NCBI RefSeq assembly: GCF_019130065.1
Contig: NZ_JAHSPG010000004.1
Span: forward strand, 1 to 64,000
DNA length: 64,000 nucleotides
Direction: 5' to 3'
DNA from: Pinibacter aurantiacus
Lineage (GTDB): Bacteria > Bacteroidota > Bacteroidia > Chitinophagales > Chitinophagaceae
The first letter of the stretch is position 1. The number at the start of each line of letters is the position of its first letter. Below the pieces are notes generated by a model. It did not search any database and had not been told where the DNA came from. It worked only from the letters and a program-made list of their open reading frames with translations. Made by a program: the position numbers and the translations under genes. This document shows positions 1-8,156 of the stretch, piece after piece.

Positions 1-62
1 CCGCATTCAATGAAGAATGCGGCCCTGCTACCTATTAATTATCAATTATTAATTATTAATTA
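1..62. repeat. Hairpin plus TTAATTAT word repeat at window edge
   Basis: CCGCATTC (1-8) and GAATGCGG (15-22) form a perfect 8-bp stem with a six-base loop. It is followed by overlapping TTAATTAT words (33-62). It lies just downstream of the minus-strand gene that ends at 60. It could be a terminator, but no clear U tract is visible before the window edge. Confidence 0.4.
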
Positions 63-452
63 CTTCTTCTCCTCAATTTTCATATCCGGAAACAACGCCG
101 CTACCATCATAAAAATGGAGAAAAGGGCTACGAGAAATAGTCCGATCTTTTTTGTGGGGCAGTCACCCGCAGCACAAGCGGGAATGATGATGAAGTTACG
201 CGCTGTCCAGGCGAGGTTAAAGGCGCATACAAAAATATTGGTACGCTTGGCCCATACACGCTGGATCAGGAAGAGAAATATGGCCAGTACACTTACGATG
301 ATATTCATTAAGCCAGGTTTTCCAAAGTTAGTGCCGGGTGCGCTGATGCCGGTAACTGTGCTATTGATGGGTTCAATATACACCCATGGCAACAAACAAG
401 AACCGATAACCAAAAATGCCATTGCAACGCCCACCCATTTGGAAAACTTCAT
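60..452 (-). CDS. Small integral membrane protein, function unknown
   Basis: This is a 130-residue protein with about four hydrophobic segments (near residues 6-24, 48-66, 75-95 and 103-122) and a charged C-terminal tail ending in KIEEKK. That layout suggests a four-helix inner-membrane protein. A short cysteine-containing loop (ACAAGDC, about residues 92-99) separates the third and fourth helices. I do not recognise a named family and assign no function. The coding reading is preferred over the overlapping plus-strand frame because the hydrophobic periodicity and the start near a conventional membrane anchor (MKFSKWVGVAMAF) look like a real protein. It is apparently monocistronic, divergent from the MFS gene downstream. 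Confidence 0.7.
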   Translation of the reverse strand: MKFSKWVGVAMAFLVIGSCLLPWVYIEPINSTVTGISAPGTNFGKPGLMNIIVSVLAIFLFLIQRVWAKRTNIFVCAFNLAWTARNFIIIPACAAGDCPTKKIGLFLVALFSIFMMVAALFPDMKIEEKK

Positions 453-486
453 ATGCTATGTTTAAAGTTGCGCAAATATAGTTAAT

Positions 487-520
487 GAGTTGAAAGTTGA
501 GAATGGAGAGTTGAGAGTTA
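487..520. repeat. GAGTTGA word repeat
   Basis: Degenerate copies of GAGTTGA/GAGAGTTGA occur in the gap between divergent genes. The same word recurs at 7974-8006. Confidence 0.5.
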
Positions 521-630
521 TGAGTTTGGGTTAAAACAGAAAACCTATAGGTCAATTAATAATTCCAATTAAACGTTTTACCACTAAATAGATACATTTA
601 GGATAAATTGCAGCTTCTTTTGCAGACAGT

Positions 631-1770
631 ATGAATAGACGCCTTCCAGCGCAGAGATATTACAGAATAGCAACCAGTGTATTTTTCTTTGTTCAGGGTA
701 TAACGTTTGCCAGTTGGGCAAACCGGATACCAACAATTAAGGGCATGCTTCAGTTAAATGATGCAAGCCTTGGCGCTTTGTTGTTTGCGCTGCCTGCGGG
801 GCAAATTCTTGGTTTGCCATTGGCCGGCTATCTGGTAAGCCGTTATGGAAGCCGCAAAATTTTGATTACCGGCGCTGTCTTGTATCCTGCTACATTGATG
901 TTACTCGGCTTGGTTACTGCGGTTTGGCAACTGGCATTGGCGCTTGCCCTGTTTGGTTTTTTTGTAAACCTGATGAACATTTCTGTGAACACGCAAGCTG
1001 TGGGTATTGAAAAATTGTACAGAAGATCGATCATGGCCTCCTTTCACGGGTTATGGAGCCTGGGGGGATTTATGGGCGGATTGGTGAGTACTTCCATGAT
1101 TGCAAAAAATATTTCTCCTTTTATACACTTTGTAATCATTTGGGCCTTCACTCTTTTGTGCCTTATCGTTTTTTACAGATACCTGCTACCTCGCGATGAG
1201 AGCCACGAATCAAAGCAGCCTATTTTTGTAAAGCCGGATAAGTACATTCTCAATCTTGGTTTGATTGCGTTGGCGAGTATGGTGAGCGAAGGCGCAATGT
1301 TTGACTGGAGCGGAGTCTATTTTGAAAAGGTAGTGATGGCGCCGAAAGCATTGATTACCCTGGGCTATATAGCTTTCATGTCGACGATGGCCGGAGGAAG
1401 ATTTACTGCGGACTACTTCGTTACAAAATTTGGTGTAAAAAACGTATTGCAGGCAAGCGGCATTATCATTGCAATTGGCTTGCTTCTTTCCATTTTGTTC
1501 CCATACATTGTTCCTGCAACGATTGGTTTCCTGATGGTGGGAATTGGTGTTTCATCAATTGTACCGCTCGTATATGGACTTGCAGGAAGGAGCAAAACCA
1601 TGAGGCCGGGTGTTGCGCTGGCAGCCGTTTCTTCCATTGGCTTTTTAGGTTTCTTATTTGGCCCTCCATTTATCGGTTTCATTGCGCAAATGGCAAGCCT
1701 GCGTTGGTCGTTTGCTGTGATCGCGATTCTTGGCTTAAGTACCACTTTTCTGTCGAGGAACATCAAATAA
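631..1770 (+). CDS. MFS transporter, fucose-permease/YbjJ-like
   Basis: This 379-residue protein is hydrophobic throughout, with about 12 predicted transmembrane helices in two halves, as expected for the major facilitator superfamily. The first helix contains FVQGITFASWANRIP. A G-x-L-x(3)-R/K-G-type loop (LAGYLVSRYGSRKI, about residues 67-80) follows helix 2, and GGRFTADYFVTKFG marks the matching loop in the second half. The pattern resembles sugar or drug permeases of the FucP/YbjJ type; the substrate cannot be read from sequence. The length is typical of short MFS members. A long word palindrome (1826-1915) lies downstream and could end its transcript. Confidence 0.85.
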   Translation: MNRRLPAQRYYRIATSVFFFVQGITFASWANRIPTIKGMLQLNDASLGALLFALPAGQILGLPLAGYLVSRYGSRKILITGAVLYPATLMLLGLVTAVWQLALALALFGFFVNLMNISVNTQAVGIEKLYRRSIMASFHGLWSLGGFMGGLVSTSMIAKNISPFIHFVIIWAFTLLCLIVFYRYLLPRDESHESKQPIFVKPDKYILNLGLIALASMVSEGAMFDWSGVYFEKVVMAPKALITLGYIAFMSTMAGGRFTADYFVTKFGVKNVLQASGIIIAIGLLLSILFPYIVPATIGFLMVGIGVSSIVPLVYGLAGRSKTMRPGVALAAVSSIGFLGFLFGPPFIGFIAQMASLRWSFAVIAILGLSTTFLSRNIK

Positions 1771-1825
1771 GGAGGGGACGCCAGTTTTCTTCGGACACGG
1801 CTTCTGTTCTTGCTCCAAAAATTAC

Positions 1826-1915
1826 CACTTAGACACTAAGGCCACTAGGCCTCACTTAGGGTTGTTTTAATATCGGCTTCTCTTAGTGAAACTTAGTGGC
1901 CTTAGTGCCTAAGTG
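1826..1915. repeat. Long imperfect palindrome, CTTAGTG words
   Basis: Left arm 1826-1847 and right arm 1894-1915 are complementary over 22 bases with one mismatch. Both arms are built from CACTTAG/ACTAAGGCCACTA words. It lies between two plus-strand genes. The folded transcript would be a long stem with a 46-base loop. There is a short A/T stretch after the right arm, so termination is possible. Confidence 0.75.
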
Positions 1916-2038
1916 TTAAAAAAATTGTTTCTCAAATCAAATCATAAGAATCATGACAACCATGAAAATCTGTGTTCTCTCTCCGTAAATTTGCATCCCC
2001 TCCTCTTCTGTAGAACAATCATCTCTAATTTTTAAAAA

Positions 2039-3067
2039 ATGGATATGGCAAAGAAGAATATTAAACTTAGCGTACTGGATCAATCGATTGTAAGAAAGGG
2101 TTTTACTGCAAGAGATGCCGTGATGGAAACTATTGCCACGGCTAAGTTCACAGAGAACTTAGGCTATCATAGATTTTGGGTTTCCGAACATCATAACTCT
2201 GATATTATTGCAGGCTCTGCACCGGAGCTTTTGCTTGTTAAACTGGGTGATGAAACAAATACGATCAGGCTTGGCTCTGGCGGCATTATGCTCCCTAATC
2301 ATAGTTCGTTTAAAGTGGCCGAGAACTTTCGCATGTTAGAAACACTTTTCCCCGGACGGATTGATTTGGGCATGGGTCGTGCACCGGGCGGAGATCGGAT
2401 TAGTGCTACTTTGTTGAACCCATCAAATGATTTTAGCGAAGAGCGTTACCTAACTCAACTGGAACATCTGCAGGCATTCTTTACGGATACAGCCAGCACG
2501 CAATATGGCCCAATACTCGCTGTGCCACAAGCTCCGGGCATTCCGGCTCAATGGATACTTAGCTCGAGCGGCGGTAGTAGTAGTATTGCGGCAAAGTTTG
2601 GAATGGGATTGGCAGTAGCAAAATTCATTAACGGTCACGCAACTCCTGATGTTGTTGAAACTTATCGCAAGCAATTTCAGCCTTCTGCCCAAATGGAGCA
2701 ACCACACGCGTTTCTTGCTATCAGTGTATTGTGCGCGCCAACGGAGGATAAAGCGAATCAGCTGCGCAAACAGGCGCACTATTTTTTCCTTCAATTTGAA
2801 AAAGGCAACTTTATGCCTCCTCCTTCTTTCGAGGAAATAAAGGACTATGAGTTTTCTTATGACGAACTGGCGATTATTGAAAGAAATAAGGGACGTATTG
2901 TTGTGGGCACACAGCAGGAAGTGAAAGAGCAGTTAACGCAACTGGCAGAGGATTTTGATGTGGATGAAATAATGATCACTTGTATGACGCATAGCAGGGA
3001 TGATAGATTCAAGTCGTTTGAGTTGCTTGCTGAGGCCTTTGAGTTAACAATTACGGCACACAGATGA
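2039..3067 (+). CDS. LLM class flavin-dependent oxidoreductase
   Basis: This 342-residue protein belongs to the bacterial luciferase-like monooxygenase family, which uses FMNH2 or F420 on small organic substrates. Visible signatures are the opening strand LSVLDQS, the YHRFWVSEHH motif (about residues 45-54), the segment LGSGGIMLPNHSSFKVAE (about 78-95) and LFPGRIDLGMGRAPGGD (about 102-118), all typical of the MsnO8/YhbW-like subgroup. The length is normal for the family. No signal peptide is seen, so it should be cytoplasmic. The ATG at 2039 sits downstream of an A-rich stretch. The physiological substrate is unknown. It has no obvious operon partner. Confidence 0.92.
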   Translation: MDMAKKNIKLSVLDQSIVRKGFTARDAVMETIATAKFTENLGYHRFWVSEHHNSDIIAGSAPELLLVKLGDETNTIRLGSGGIMLPNHSSFKVAENFRMLETLFPGRIDLGMGRAPGGDRISATLLNPSNDFSEERYLTQLEHLQAFFTDTASTQYGPILAVPQAPGIPAQWILSSSGGSSSIAAKFGMGLAVAKFINGHATPDVVETYRKQFQPSAQMEQPHAFLAISVLCAPTEDKANQLRKQAHYFFLQFEKGNFMPPPSFEEIKDYEFSYDELAIIERNKGRIVVGTQQEVKEQLTQLAEDFDVDEIMITCMTHSRDDRFKSFELLAEAFELTITAHR

Positions 3068-3121
3068 CACGGATTAGACTGATTTACACGGATTTTTTCT
3101 TCCGTATGGAAAAGTCCTTAC

Positions 3122-4159
3122 TTAAGAAACAGTCAACCACCAGTGTTCGTGTGGATATAATTTATCGATGATAATAGGTTCGCCGATCATTGGTGTGGTG
3201 ATAGGTACTTTGAGTTCTTTTGCTTTGGCGGCAACGCGTTTTATGGGTTCATCCCAGGGATGAAGTGCCAATGCGAATTTTGCCCAATGCACGGGTAGTA
3301 ATACTTTCGTCTTTAAATCGATAGCGGCCTGTATTGCTTCTTCGGGCATCATGTGGATGTAGCGCCAGTCTTCATTGTATTGTCCTGTTTCCAACATAGC
3401 TATATCGAAAGGCCCATACTTGTCTCCTATCTCTTTAAAATGCGTATCGTAGCCACTGTCGGCACCAATGTAAAACGAGTAACTACCGGATTTTAAAACG
3501 AACGAGGACCACAAGGTTTTGTATCGTGACAAACTTCTTCCGGAAAAATGTCGGGCAGGCGCAGCAGCAATAAAAATATTTTCATCAATTTGTTTTTCGG
3601 TCCACCAGTCAAATTCTATGATCTTGTTTTTATCAAAGCCCCAATAACTCAGTGTTGCGCCGATCCCAAGTGACGTGCAAACAAGTGATGTTTTCAATCT
3701 TAGCTTCGTGATCGTTTCATAATCCATGTGATCGTAGTGATCGTGGGTGATGATCAGAATATCTATTGGCGGCATGTCTTCCACTGAATAAACATTCGAG
3801 CCCGGGAAGCTTTTAGCAAAAAAAGAAAATGGCGATGCATGCCCACTGAACACAGGATCAACTAAAATATTCTTTCCGTTTACCCGGATAAAATAAGATG
3901 AATGACCAAACCAAACGATAACAGGTTTTTCTTCTTTAATATTTTTCAAGTCGGTGCGAACAGAAGGCAATTCCTTTGGTGGCGCGGTGTGTGCGGGTTT
4001 GTTCATGAAACGCCATATCTGTTTGATCATCGGCGACTCACTTGTCATCATGGGCGTGTCATGAAGATTATTGAAAATATCGTTGCTGTAGTTTGGCGAT
4101 AATTTTACTCTGTCTAGTTCTTTTCCCGATGGATTTTTACCAAATGCTTTTATTGCCAT
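3122..4159 (-). CDS. MBL-fold metal-dependent hydrolase (UlaG/NAPE-PLD-like)
   Basis: This 345-residue protein carries the metallo-beta-lactamase metal site HDHYDH (residues 139-144), preceded by the strand PIDILIITHDHYDH. Further metal ligands are expected at APARHFSGRS and GADSGYDTHF. The closing histidine is in LLPVHWAKFALALHPWDEP. This set is characteristic of the UlaG/RomA/NAPE-PLD-like branch, which includes lactonases and phosphodiesterases acting on N-acyl phospholipids; the exact substrate is not predictable. The N-terminal GKNPSGKELDRV resembles the linker seen in outer-membrane-associated members, but no clear signal peptide is present. It is convergent with the oxidoreductase gene that ends at 3067. 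Confidence 0.9.
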   Translation of the reverse strand: MAIKAFGKNPSGKELDRVKLSPNYSNDIFNNLHDTPMMTSESPMIKQIWRFMNKPAHTAPPKELPSVRTDLKNIKEEKPVIVWFGHSSYFIRVNGKNILVDPVFSGHASPFSFFAKSFPGSNVYSVEDMPPIDILIITHDHYDHMDYETITKLRLKTSLVCTSLGIGATLSYWGFDKNKIIEFDWWTEKQIDENIFIAAAPARHFSGRSLSRYKTLWSSFVLKSGSYSFYIGADSGYDTHFKEIGDKYGPFDIAMLETGQYNEDWRYIHMMPEEAIQAAIDLKTKVLLPVHWAKFALALHPWDEPIKRVAAKAKELKVPITTPMIGEPIIIDKLYPHEHWWLTVS

Positions 4160-4274
4160 AAGCGCTTGCTTGAATGCTCAAATGTACGACGTTCTGAGAG
4201 TCAATTTGAAAGTTTGAGGATTTGAAAATTTGAAAATTCTACGTGCTAGTTTCGAGTTGATTCGCGGCCTTTTT

Positions 4275-4368
4275 TTAACCGCAAAGAATACGCCAAGGCT
4301 GCGCAAAGGAAGCAAAGAGAAAATCTACTTAGCTACCTTTGCGCAACCTTTGAAAACTTTGCGGTTAA
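4275..4368. repeat. Imperfect palindrome of GCGCAAAGG/CCTTTGCGC words
   Basis: TTAACCGCAAAG (4275-4286) is complementary to CTTTGCGGTTAA (4357-4368). The inner CGCAAAGGA and CCTTTGCGCAA pair as well. It lies between two same-strand genes, 4 bases past the stop of the endonuclease gene on the minus strand, where it could act as a terminator. TTTGAAAA words (about 4208-4240) lie next to it. Confidence 0.7.
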
Positions 4369-4371
4369 ATT

Positions 4372-5376
4372 CTAGGGCAGTGTAATATTCAGTTTATATT
4401 TTTTTGTAAGCTTGCTACCCGCACCGCGTAGCATTTCATCTTCGTGCTTTTGTGCATCGCTGGCGTCTTTTATTTGTGCGATCTCTTGTATTTGCGCGCC
4501 GTTTTTCAACAGTACTTTTTTTACGCCTTTCCAGGTGAAATTCATTCCTGAGATATCTTCGAGATAACCGACATTTACCTGGAACACTTTGCGGTATTTA
4601 AAATCTTTGAAAGTAGTGTCTGCAGTCGCGGTAAGTCCTCTCTCTGCAATTGTTGCAAACATATGCTGATCCTTCATTCTTTGCTCGTGACTCATCATAA
4701 ATGCAGTTGAATACAATCCTTTGCTGCTCATGAATACAATGACCTTGAAAAAGAACAAAGGAATTTTAAAATCCGGTTGTTTGATATAGCCGGGATCTGT
4801 TTTCAGCAAAAGAGGTCCGGTAAAAACGCAGATCTTTTTACCGCTTTCTATAGTTGCAGATTCGTCAATTATATAGGTCTCCAATGTTTTCCAAATACCC
4901 GTGTTGAGATTTTCAGCCTGCGGTACACTGTTGGGAAAATGGAATGTTTGATAAGCTTTCAGCTGGGCATCAACGCCCCAGGCCATTTCGTTGTTGGCCG
5001 CCATATGACCGATTTCAAATTCAGTGATGTCTGTCCGCAAGTCGTAAAAGGCACTATTTAACTGAATGCTTGGATCAATCCGGGGATCTAACCTGAACTT
5101 ATTTGCCCTGCTCACTTTTATACTTCGTTGGCCGCCATCAATGTTATAGGCTGAAAAGAACGGCACTTTTCTGTCGGCGTCATACAAAACAGTGAGGTCT
5201 GTATAATTCAGGAATCCATCTGTGTTTCCTTCCACTTTGGGCAATGACTTTTTGTAAGTTGCAGATAGAATGCTGTTCAATGAAATGTTAGCGTTATTAT
5301 TGATAAATGCAGGGGCATAACCTTTACACGCAAGCAATGTTGCTTTTGCAAAAGCTTTATCTAGTACAGAAGTCAT
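4372..5376 (-). CDS. DNA/RNA non-specific endonuclease
   Basis: With the ATG at 5376 the protein is 334 residues. A longer reading to 5499 adds 41 residues with no recognisable domain, so the internal start beginning MTSVLDKAF is preferred. It matches the NUC family (Serratia nuclease type), which cleaves DNA and RNA with a histidine general base and one metal ion. The core motif is EIGHMA with H124; the usual DRGH is degenerate here, with E-I replacing D-R. The metal-binding Asn region follows as NSVPQAENLNTGIWKTLE. VFTGPLLL is the usual post-core strand. No signal peptide is evident with this start, unlike secreted relatives, so its location is uncertain. It may be intracellular or use another export route. 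Confidence 0.85.
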   Translation of the reverse strand: MTSVLDKAFAKATLLACKGYAPAFINNNANISLNSILSATYKKSLPKVEGNTDGFLNYTDLTVLYDADRKVPFFSAYNIDGGQRSIKVSRANKFRLDPRIDPSIQLNSAFYDLRTDITEFEIGHMAANNEMAWGVDAQLKAYQTFHFPNSVPQAENLNTGIWKTLETYIIDESATIESGKKICVFTGPLLLKTDPGYIKQPDFKIPLFFFKVIVFMSSKGLYSTAFMMSHEQRMKDQHMFATIAERGLTATADTTFKDFKYRKVFQVNVGYLEDISGMNFTWKGVKKVLLKNGAQIQEIAQIKDASDAQKHEDEMLRGAGSKLTKKYKLNITLP

Positions 5377-5765
5377 AAAACGGGCGGGTTTGATTATAAA
5401 TTTACAAAGAAGTTTTCGCGAAATAAACCCTGTTTTTAGTCGATTTTCAATTCCGGAGAGGTAACAAAACCGAAATCGCCTACTAAGCCAAATGTGCAAG
5501 AATTACCATATCGCTATACTATTTTAACATCAACCCGGGATGTTCAAATTTCGTTTTTGACGCAAGCCATTGGTTTTTAAAACCAATACAAAACACCAAA
5601 ATAAATTCATTATCAATAATTTACGCCCATTTAATTACACTCCTTTTTGATTATTTTTTTAAAGGTCAATTTGACAATAAACATGTAGCCTATGATAAAA
5701 TCCTATACTTTTATTTTAAATAGTTTAATCGTTGTAATATTTTAGCATCAATTAACGATTGTGAT
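5377..5765. other. Divergent intergenic region with operator-like palindrome
   Basis: This 389-base AT-rich gap separates the divergent endonuclease and AraC genes. It holds a perfect palindrome at 5569-5587: ATTGGTTTT, one central base, AAAACCAAT. No RNA gene or small ORF with convincing features is seen in the rest. Confidence 0.5.
5569..5587. promoter_or_regulatory. Candidate operator palindrome ATTGGTTTT-T-AAAACCAAT
   Basis: Nine-base perfect arms surround one central base, midway between divergent genes. This is a placement typical of a dimeric regulator site. Whether the adjacent AraC protein binds it is unknown. Confidence 0.35.
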
Positions 5766-6644
5766 ATGAGACCAAGCCTCAGAAAAATTTCTATCAATCC
5801 CTTATCATCTTTCAGTGTAAGAATTGATCGCGAAGAAAAACTGAACAGTAACTGGCACTATCATCCGGAGTTGGAGCTTTTGCTTATCAAAAATGCTTCG
5901 GGCACTTCTATCATCGCAGATAAGGTGGAGCACTTTAACAGCACCTATCTCGTGCTGCTTGGCCCTAATCTTCCACACACTTTTTTATTTGAACAAAAGG
6001 GCCTGAATAAAAAATCGGAAGCTATTGTTGTTCATTTTTATGAAAACTTTTGGGGCGATGCATTTCTGCAACTTCCAGAAATGAAGGAGATAAAACAACT
6101 TTTGCAAACAGCGAGGTCGGGCTTGAGATTATCAAATGAAGTACAGCGGGAAATTACTCCATTGCTGGAAAAAATGCCCGATGCTTCCGGATTAGACAGA
6201 ATGCTGCTGCTGATTAAGATCCTCAAAATTGCTGCACAGAAAAAAGACTATGCAATCATCGCAAGCAAAGGATTTGTCTACGACATTTCTGACGAGAATG
6301 ACATACGCATAAAAAAGGTTTACGAGTTTACCATCCAGAACTATGATCGCGAAATCACGATCAATGAAGTTGCAGAACTGGTGAACCTTACGAAAGAATC
6401 ATTCTGCCGGTTCTTTAAGAAGATCGCACGCAAAACATATTTTCAGTTCCTGATAGAATTCAGAATTGGTATGGCCTGCAGAATGCTGGTGGAAAGCAAT
6501 TTGTCGATAAAGGAAATTGGCTACAGCTGTGGCTACTATAACCTTTCCAACTTTTATCATCAGTTCAACAAATTAATGGGCATTAGTCCGCTGCAATATC
6601 AAAGAGATTACTTCAATCTTGTAAGAGAAAGTGAGGTTGCATAA
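5766..6644 (+). CDS. AraC family transcriptional regulator
   Basis: This 292-residue protein has an N-terminal cupin-like sensing domain (about 1-170), with the histidine-rich WHYHPELELLLI characteristic of AraC ligand domains. A C-terminal pair of helix-turn-helix motifs spans about 190-285. The first HTH is in ITINEVAELVNLTKESFCRFFK and the second, more conserved one in LSIKEIGYSCGYYNLSNFYHQF, followed by GISPLQYQRDY. The stop lies 25 bases before the fucosidase start on the same strand, so the two are probably cotranscribed and the regulator may sense a fucosidase-related sugar. That link is inference from position. Candidate operator at 5569-5587. Confidence 0.93.
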   Translation: MRPSLRKISINPLSSFSVRIDREEKLNSNWHYHPELELLLIKNASGTSIIADKVEHFNSTYLVLLGPNLPHTFLFEQKGLNKKSEAIVVHFYENFWGDAFLQLPEMKEIKQLLQTARSGLRLSNEVQREITPLLEKMPDASGLDRMLLLIKILKIAAQKKDYAIIASKGFVYDISDENDIRIKKVYEFTIQNYDREITINEVAELVNLTKESFCRFFKKIARKTYFQFLIEFRIGMACRMLVESNLSIKEIGYSCGYYNLSNFYHQFNKLMGISPLQYQRDYFNLVRESEVA

Positions 6645-6669
6645 CACAAAAACAAACCATTTTTTACGA

Positions 6670-7974
6670 ATGAAAAAACTACTGACGATTGCGTTGTTTG
6701 CGGCTTTGTGTCCGCTGCTTTCAAAAGCGCAACCCAACTACACTCCTACTGCTGAAAACCTTGCAAACAGGGAGGAATTTCAAAATGATAAGTTTGGCAT
6801 TTTTATTCACTGGGGCATTTACAGTATGCTGGCGGATGGTGAATGGGCGCTACAAACAAAGAGCCTTAAGCAGAAAAATTACGAGCAACTGGCTTCTGGC
6901 TTTTATCCTTCAAAGTTCAATGCTGATGCATGGGTTGCGGCGATAAAAGCTTCTGGAGCAAAATACATTTGCATCACATCTCGTCACCATGATGGTTTCT
7001 CCATGTTTGATACAAAATATTCTGACTACAACATTGTAAAGGCAACGCCTTTTAAAAGAGATATTTTGAAGGAGCTATCGGAAGCGTGCGCAAAACAAGG
7101 CATTAGATTGCATGTTTACTATTCGCATCTTGATTGGGGAAGAGAAGATTATCCGGTAGGCAGAACGGGCCGCAACACGGGCCGCACGGGCAAATCACAG
7201 AACTATGACAGCTACTTCAAATTCATGAACAATCAGTTAACCGAAATACTCACCAACTACGGCAAGATCGGTGCTATATGGTTCGATGGAAAATGGGATC
7301 AGGATCAAAATAAAAATTTTGACTGGCGCCTTGATGAACAATATGCGCTGATCCATTCTCTTCAACCTGCTTGTATGATTGGCAATAACCATCATGAAGC
7401 AACCATTGCCGGAGAAGATTTTCAAATGTTTGAAAAAGATCTGCCTGGCCAGAACACTACGGGATTTGCTGACGAACAAAAAGTTGGTGTGCTTCCTATG
7501 GAGACTTGTGAAACAATGAATAATTCATGGGGATATAACATCAACGACAACAATTTCAAATCAACAAAAGACATTGTTCAATATCTTGTAAAGGCTGCAG
7601 GCAACAATGCAAATTTCCTGCTAAATGTAGGGCCTCAACCAAATGGAGAAATTCCTGCAGTAAGTATTCAACGTTTGAAAGAAGTAGGTGACTGGATGCA
7701 GACTTACGGCGAAACAGTTTACGGAACGAGAGGTGGCGCTGTTTCTCCAAGAGCATGGGGTGTGACCACTCAAAAGGGCAACAAACTTTTCGTACACATT
7801 TTGAAACTACAGGATAACGTTTTATTTGTTCCTCTGAAAGATAAAAAAATCAAAAAGGCAACTGTGTTCGCAACCAAGTCTCCATTGAAGTTTACGCAAA
7901 ACCAGGATGGTGTGGTGATTACGCTTGACAAGGTGCCGGATGAGATGGATTATGTGGTGGAGTTGGCCATGTAG
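6670..7974 (+). CDS. Alpha-L-fucosidase, GH29
   Basis: This 434-residue exported enzyme starts at the ATG at 6670 (MKKLLTIALFAALCP), which gives a clean signal peptide cut after SKA. An upstream in-frame ATG at 6631 overlaps the AraC gene and adds 13 residues with no function, so it was not chosen. GH29 hallmarks are FGIFIHWGIYS, the ITSRHHDGFSMFDTKYSDYNI segment and the nucleophile strand IWFDG with D206. The C-terminal quarter is the usual beta-sandwich domain. The enzyme removes terminal alpha-L-fucose by a retaining mechanism, probably in the periplasm because no lipobox cysteine is seen. It is cotranscribed with an AraC regulator. Confidence 0.93.
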   Translation: MKKLLTIALFAALCPLLSKAQPNYTPTAENLANREEFQNDKFGIFIHWGIYSMLADGEWALQTKSLKQKNYEQLASGFYPSKFNADAWVAAIKASGAKYICITSRHHDGFSMFDTKYSDYNIVKATPFKRDILKELSEACAKQGIRLHVYYSHLDWGREDYPVGRTGRNTGRTGKSQNYDSYFKFMNNQLTEILTNYGKIGAIWFDGKWDQDQNKNFDWRLDEQYALIHSLQPACMIGNNHHEATIAGEDFQMFEKDLPGQNTTGFADEQKVGVLPMETCETMNNSWGYNINDNNFKSTKDIVQYLVKAAGNNANFLLNVGPQPNGEIPAVSIQRLKEVGDWMQTYGETVYGTRGGAVSPRAWGVTTQKGNKLFVHILKLQDNVLFVPLKDKKIKKATVFATKSPLKFTQNQDGVVITLDKVPDEMDYVVELAM

Positions 7975-8006
7975 TTGAGAATTGAGAGTTGAGAGTTGAG
8001 AGTTGA
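7974..8006. repeat. GAGTTGA word repeat
   Basis: About four tandem copies of GAGAGTTGA start at the stop codon of the fucosidase gene. The word matches that at 487-520. Confidence 0.6.
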
Positions 8007-8156
8007 AAAAATGCCGTAGGGGCGAATCGCATTCGCCCAAAACATTAAACGTTAGGCATTCTGCGTTAAGCATTCAATATAGCATTAGGCGTTGGGCATT
8101 GAGCCTTGCGCCTTTTTTATTAGCTTTAGTGCATTACTTCACCACAACTTATCTAT

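Noticed and set aside
33-62. AT-rich word repeat as a replication origin
   Set aside because: No DnaA-box set or dnaA/gyrase context; similar words occur at 17053-17156.
10-465. Plus-strand frame opposite the small membrane protein
   Set aside because: Overlaps a better minus-strand gene with clear membrane helices; its own sequence has no domain and starts inside repeat DNA.
5377-5499. 41-residue N-terminal extension of the endonuclease
   Set aside because: No secretion signal or domain, rich in Arg/Phe/Leu; internal ATG at 5376 gives a normal family length.
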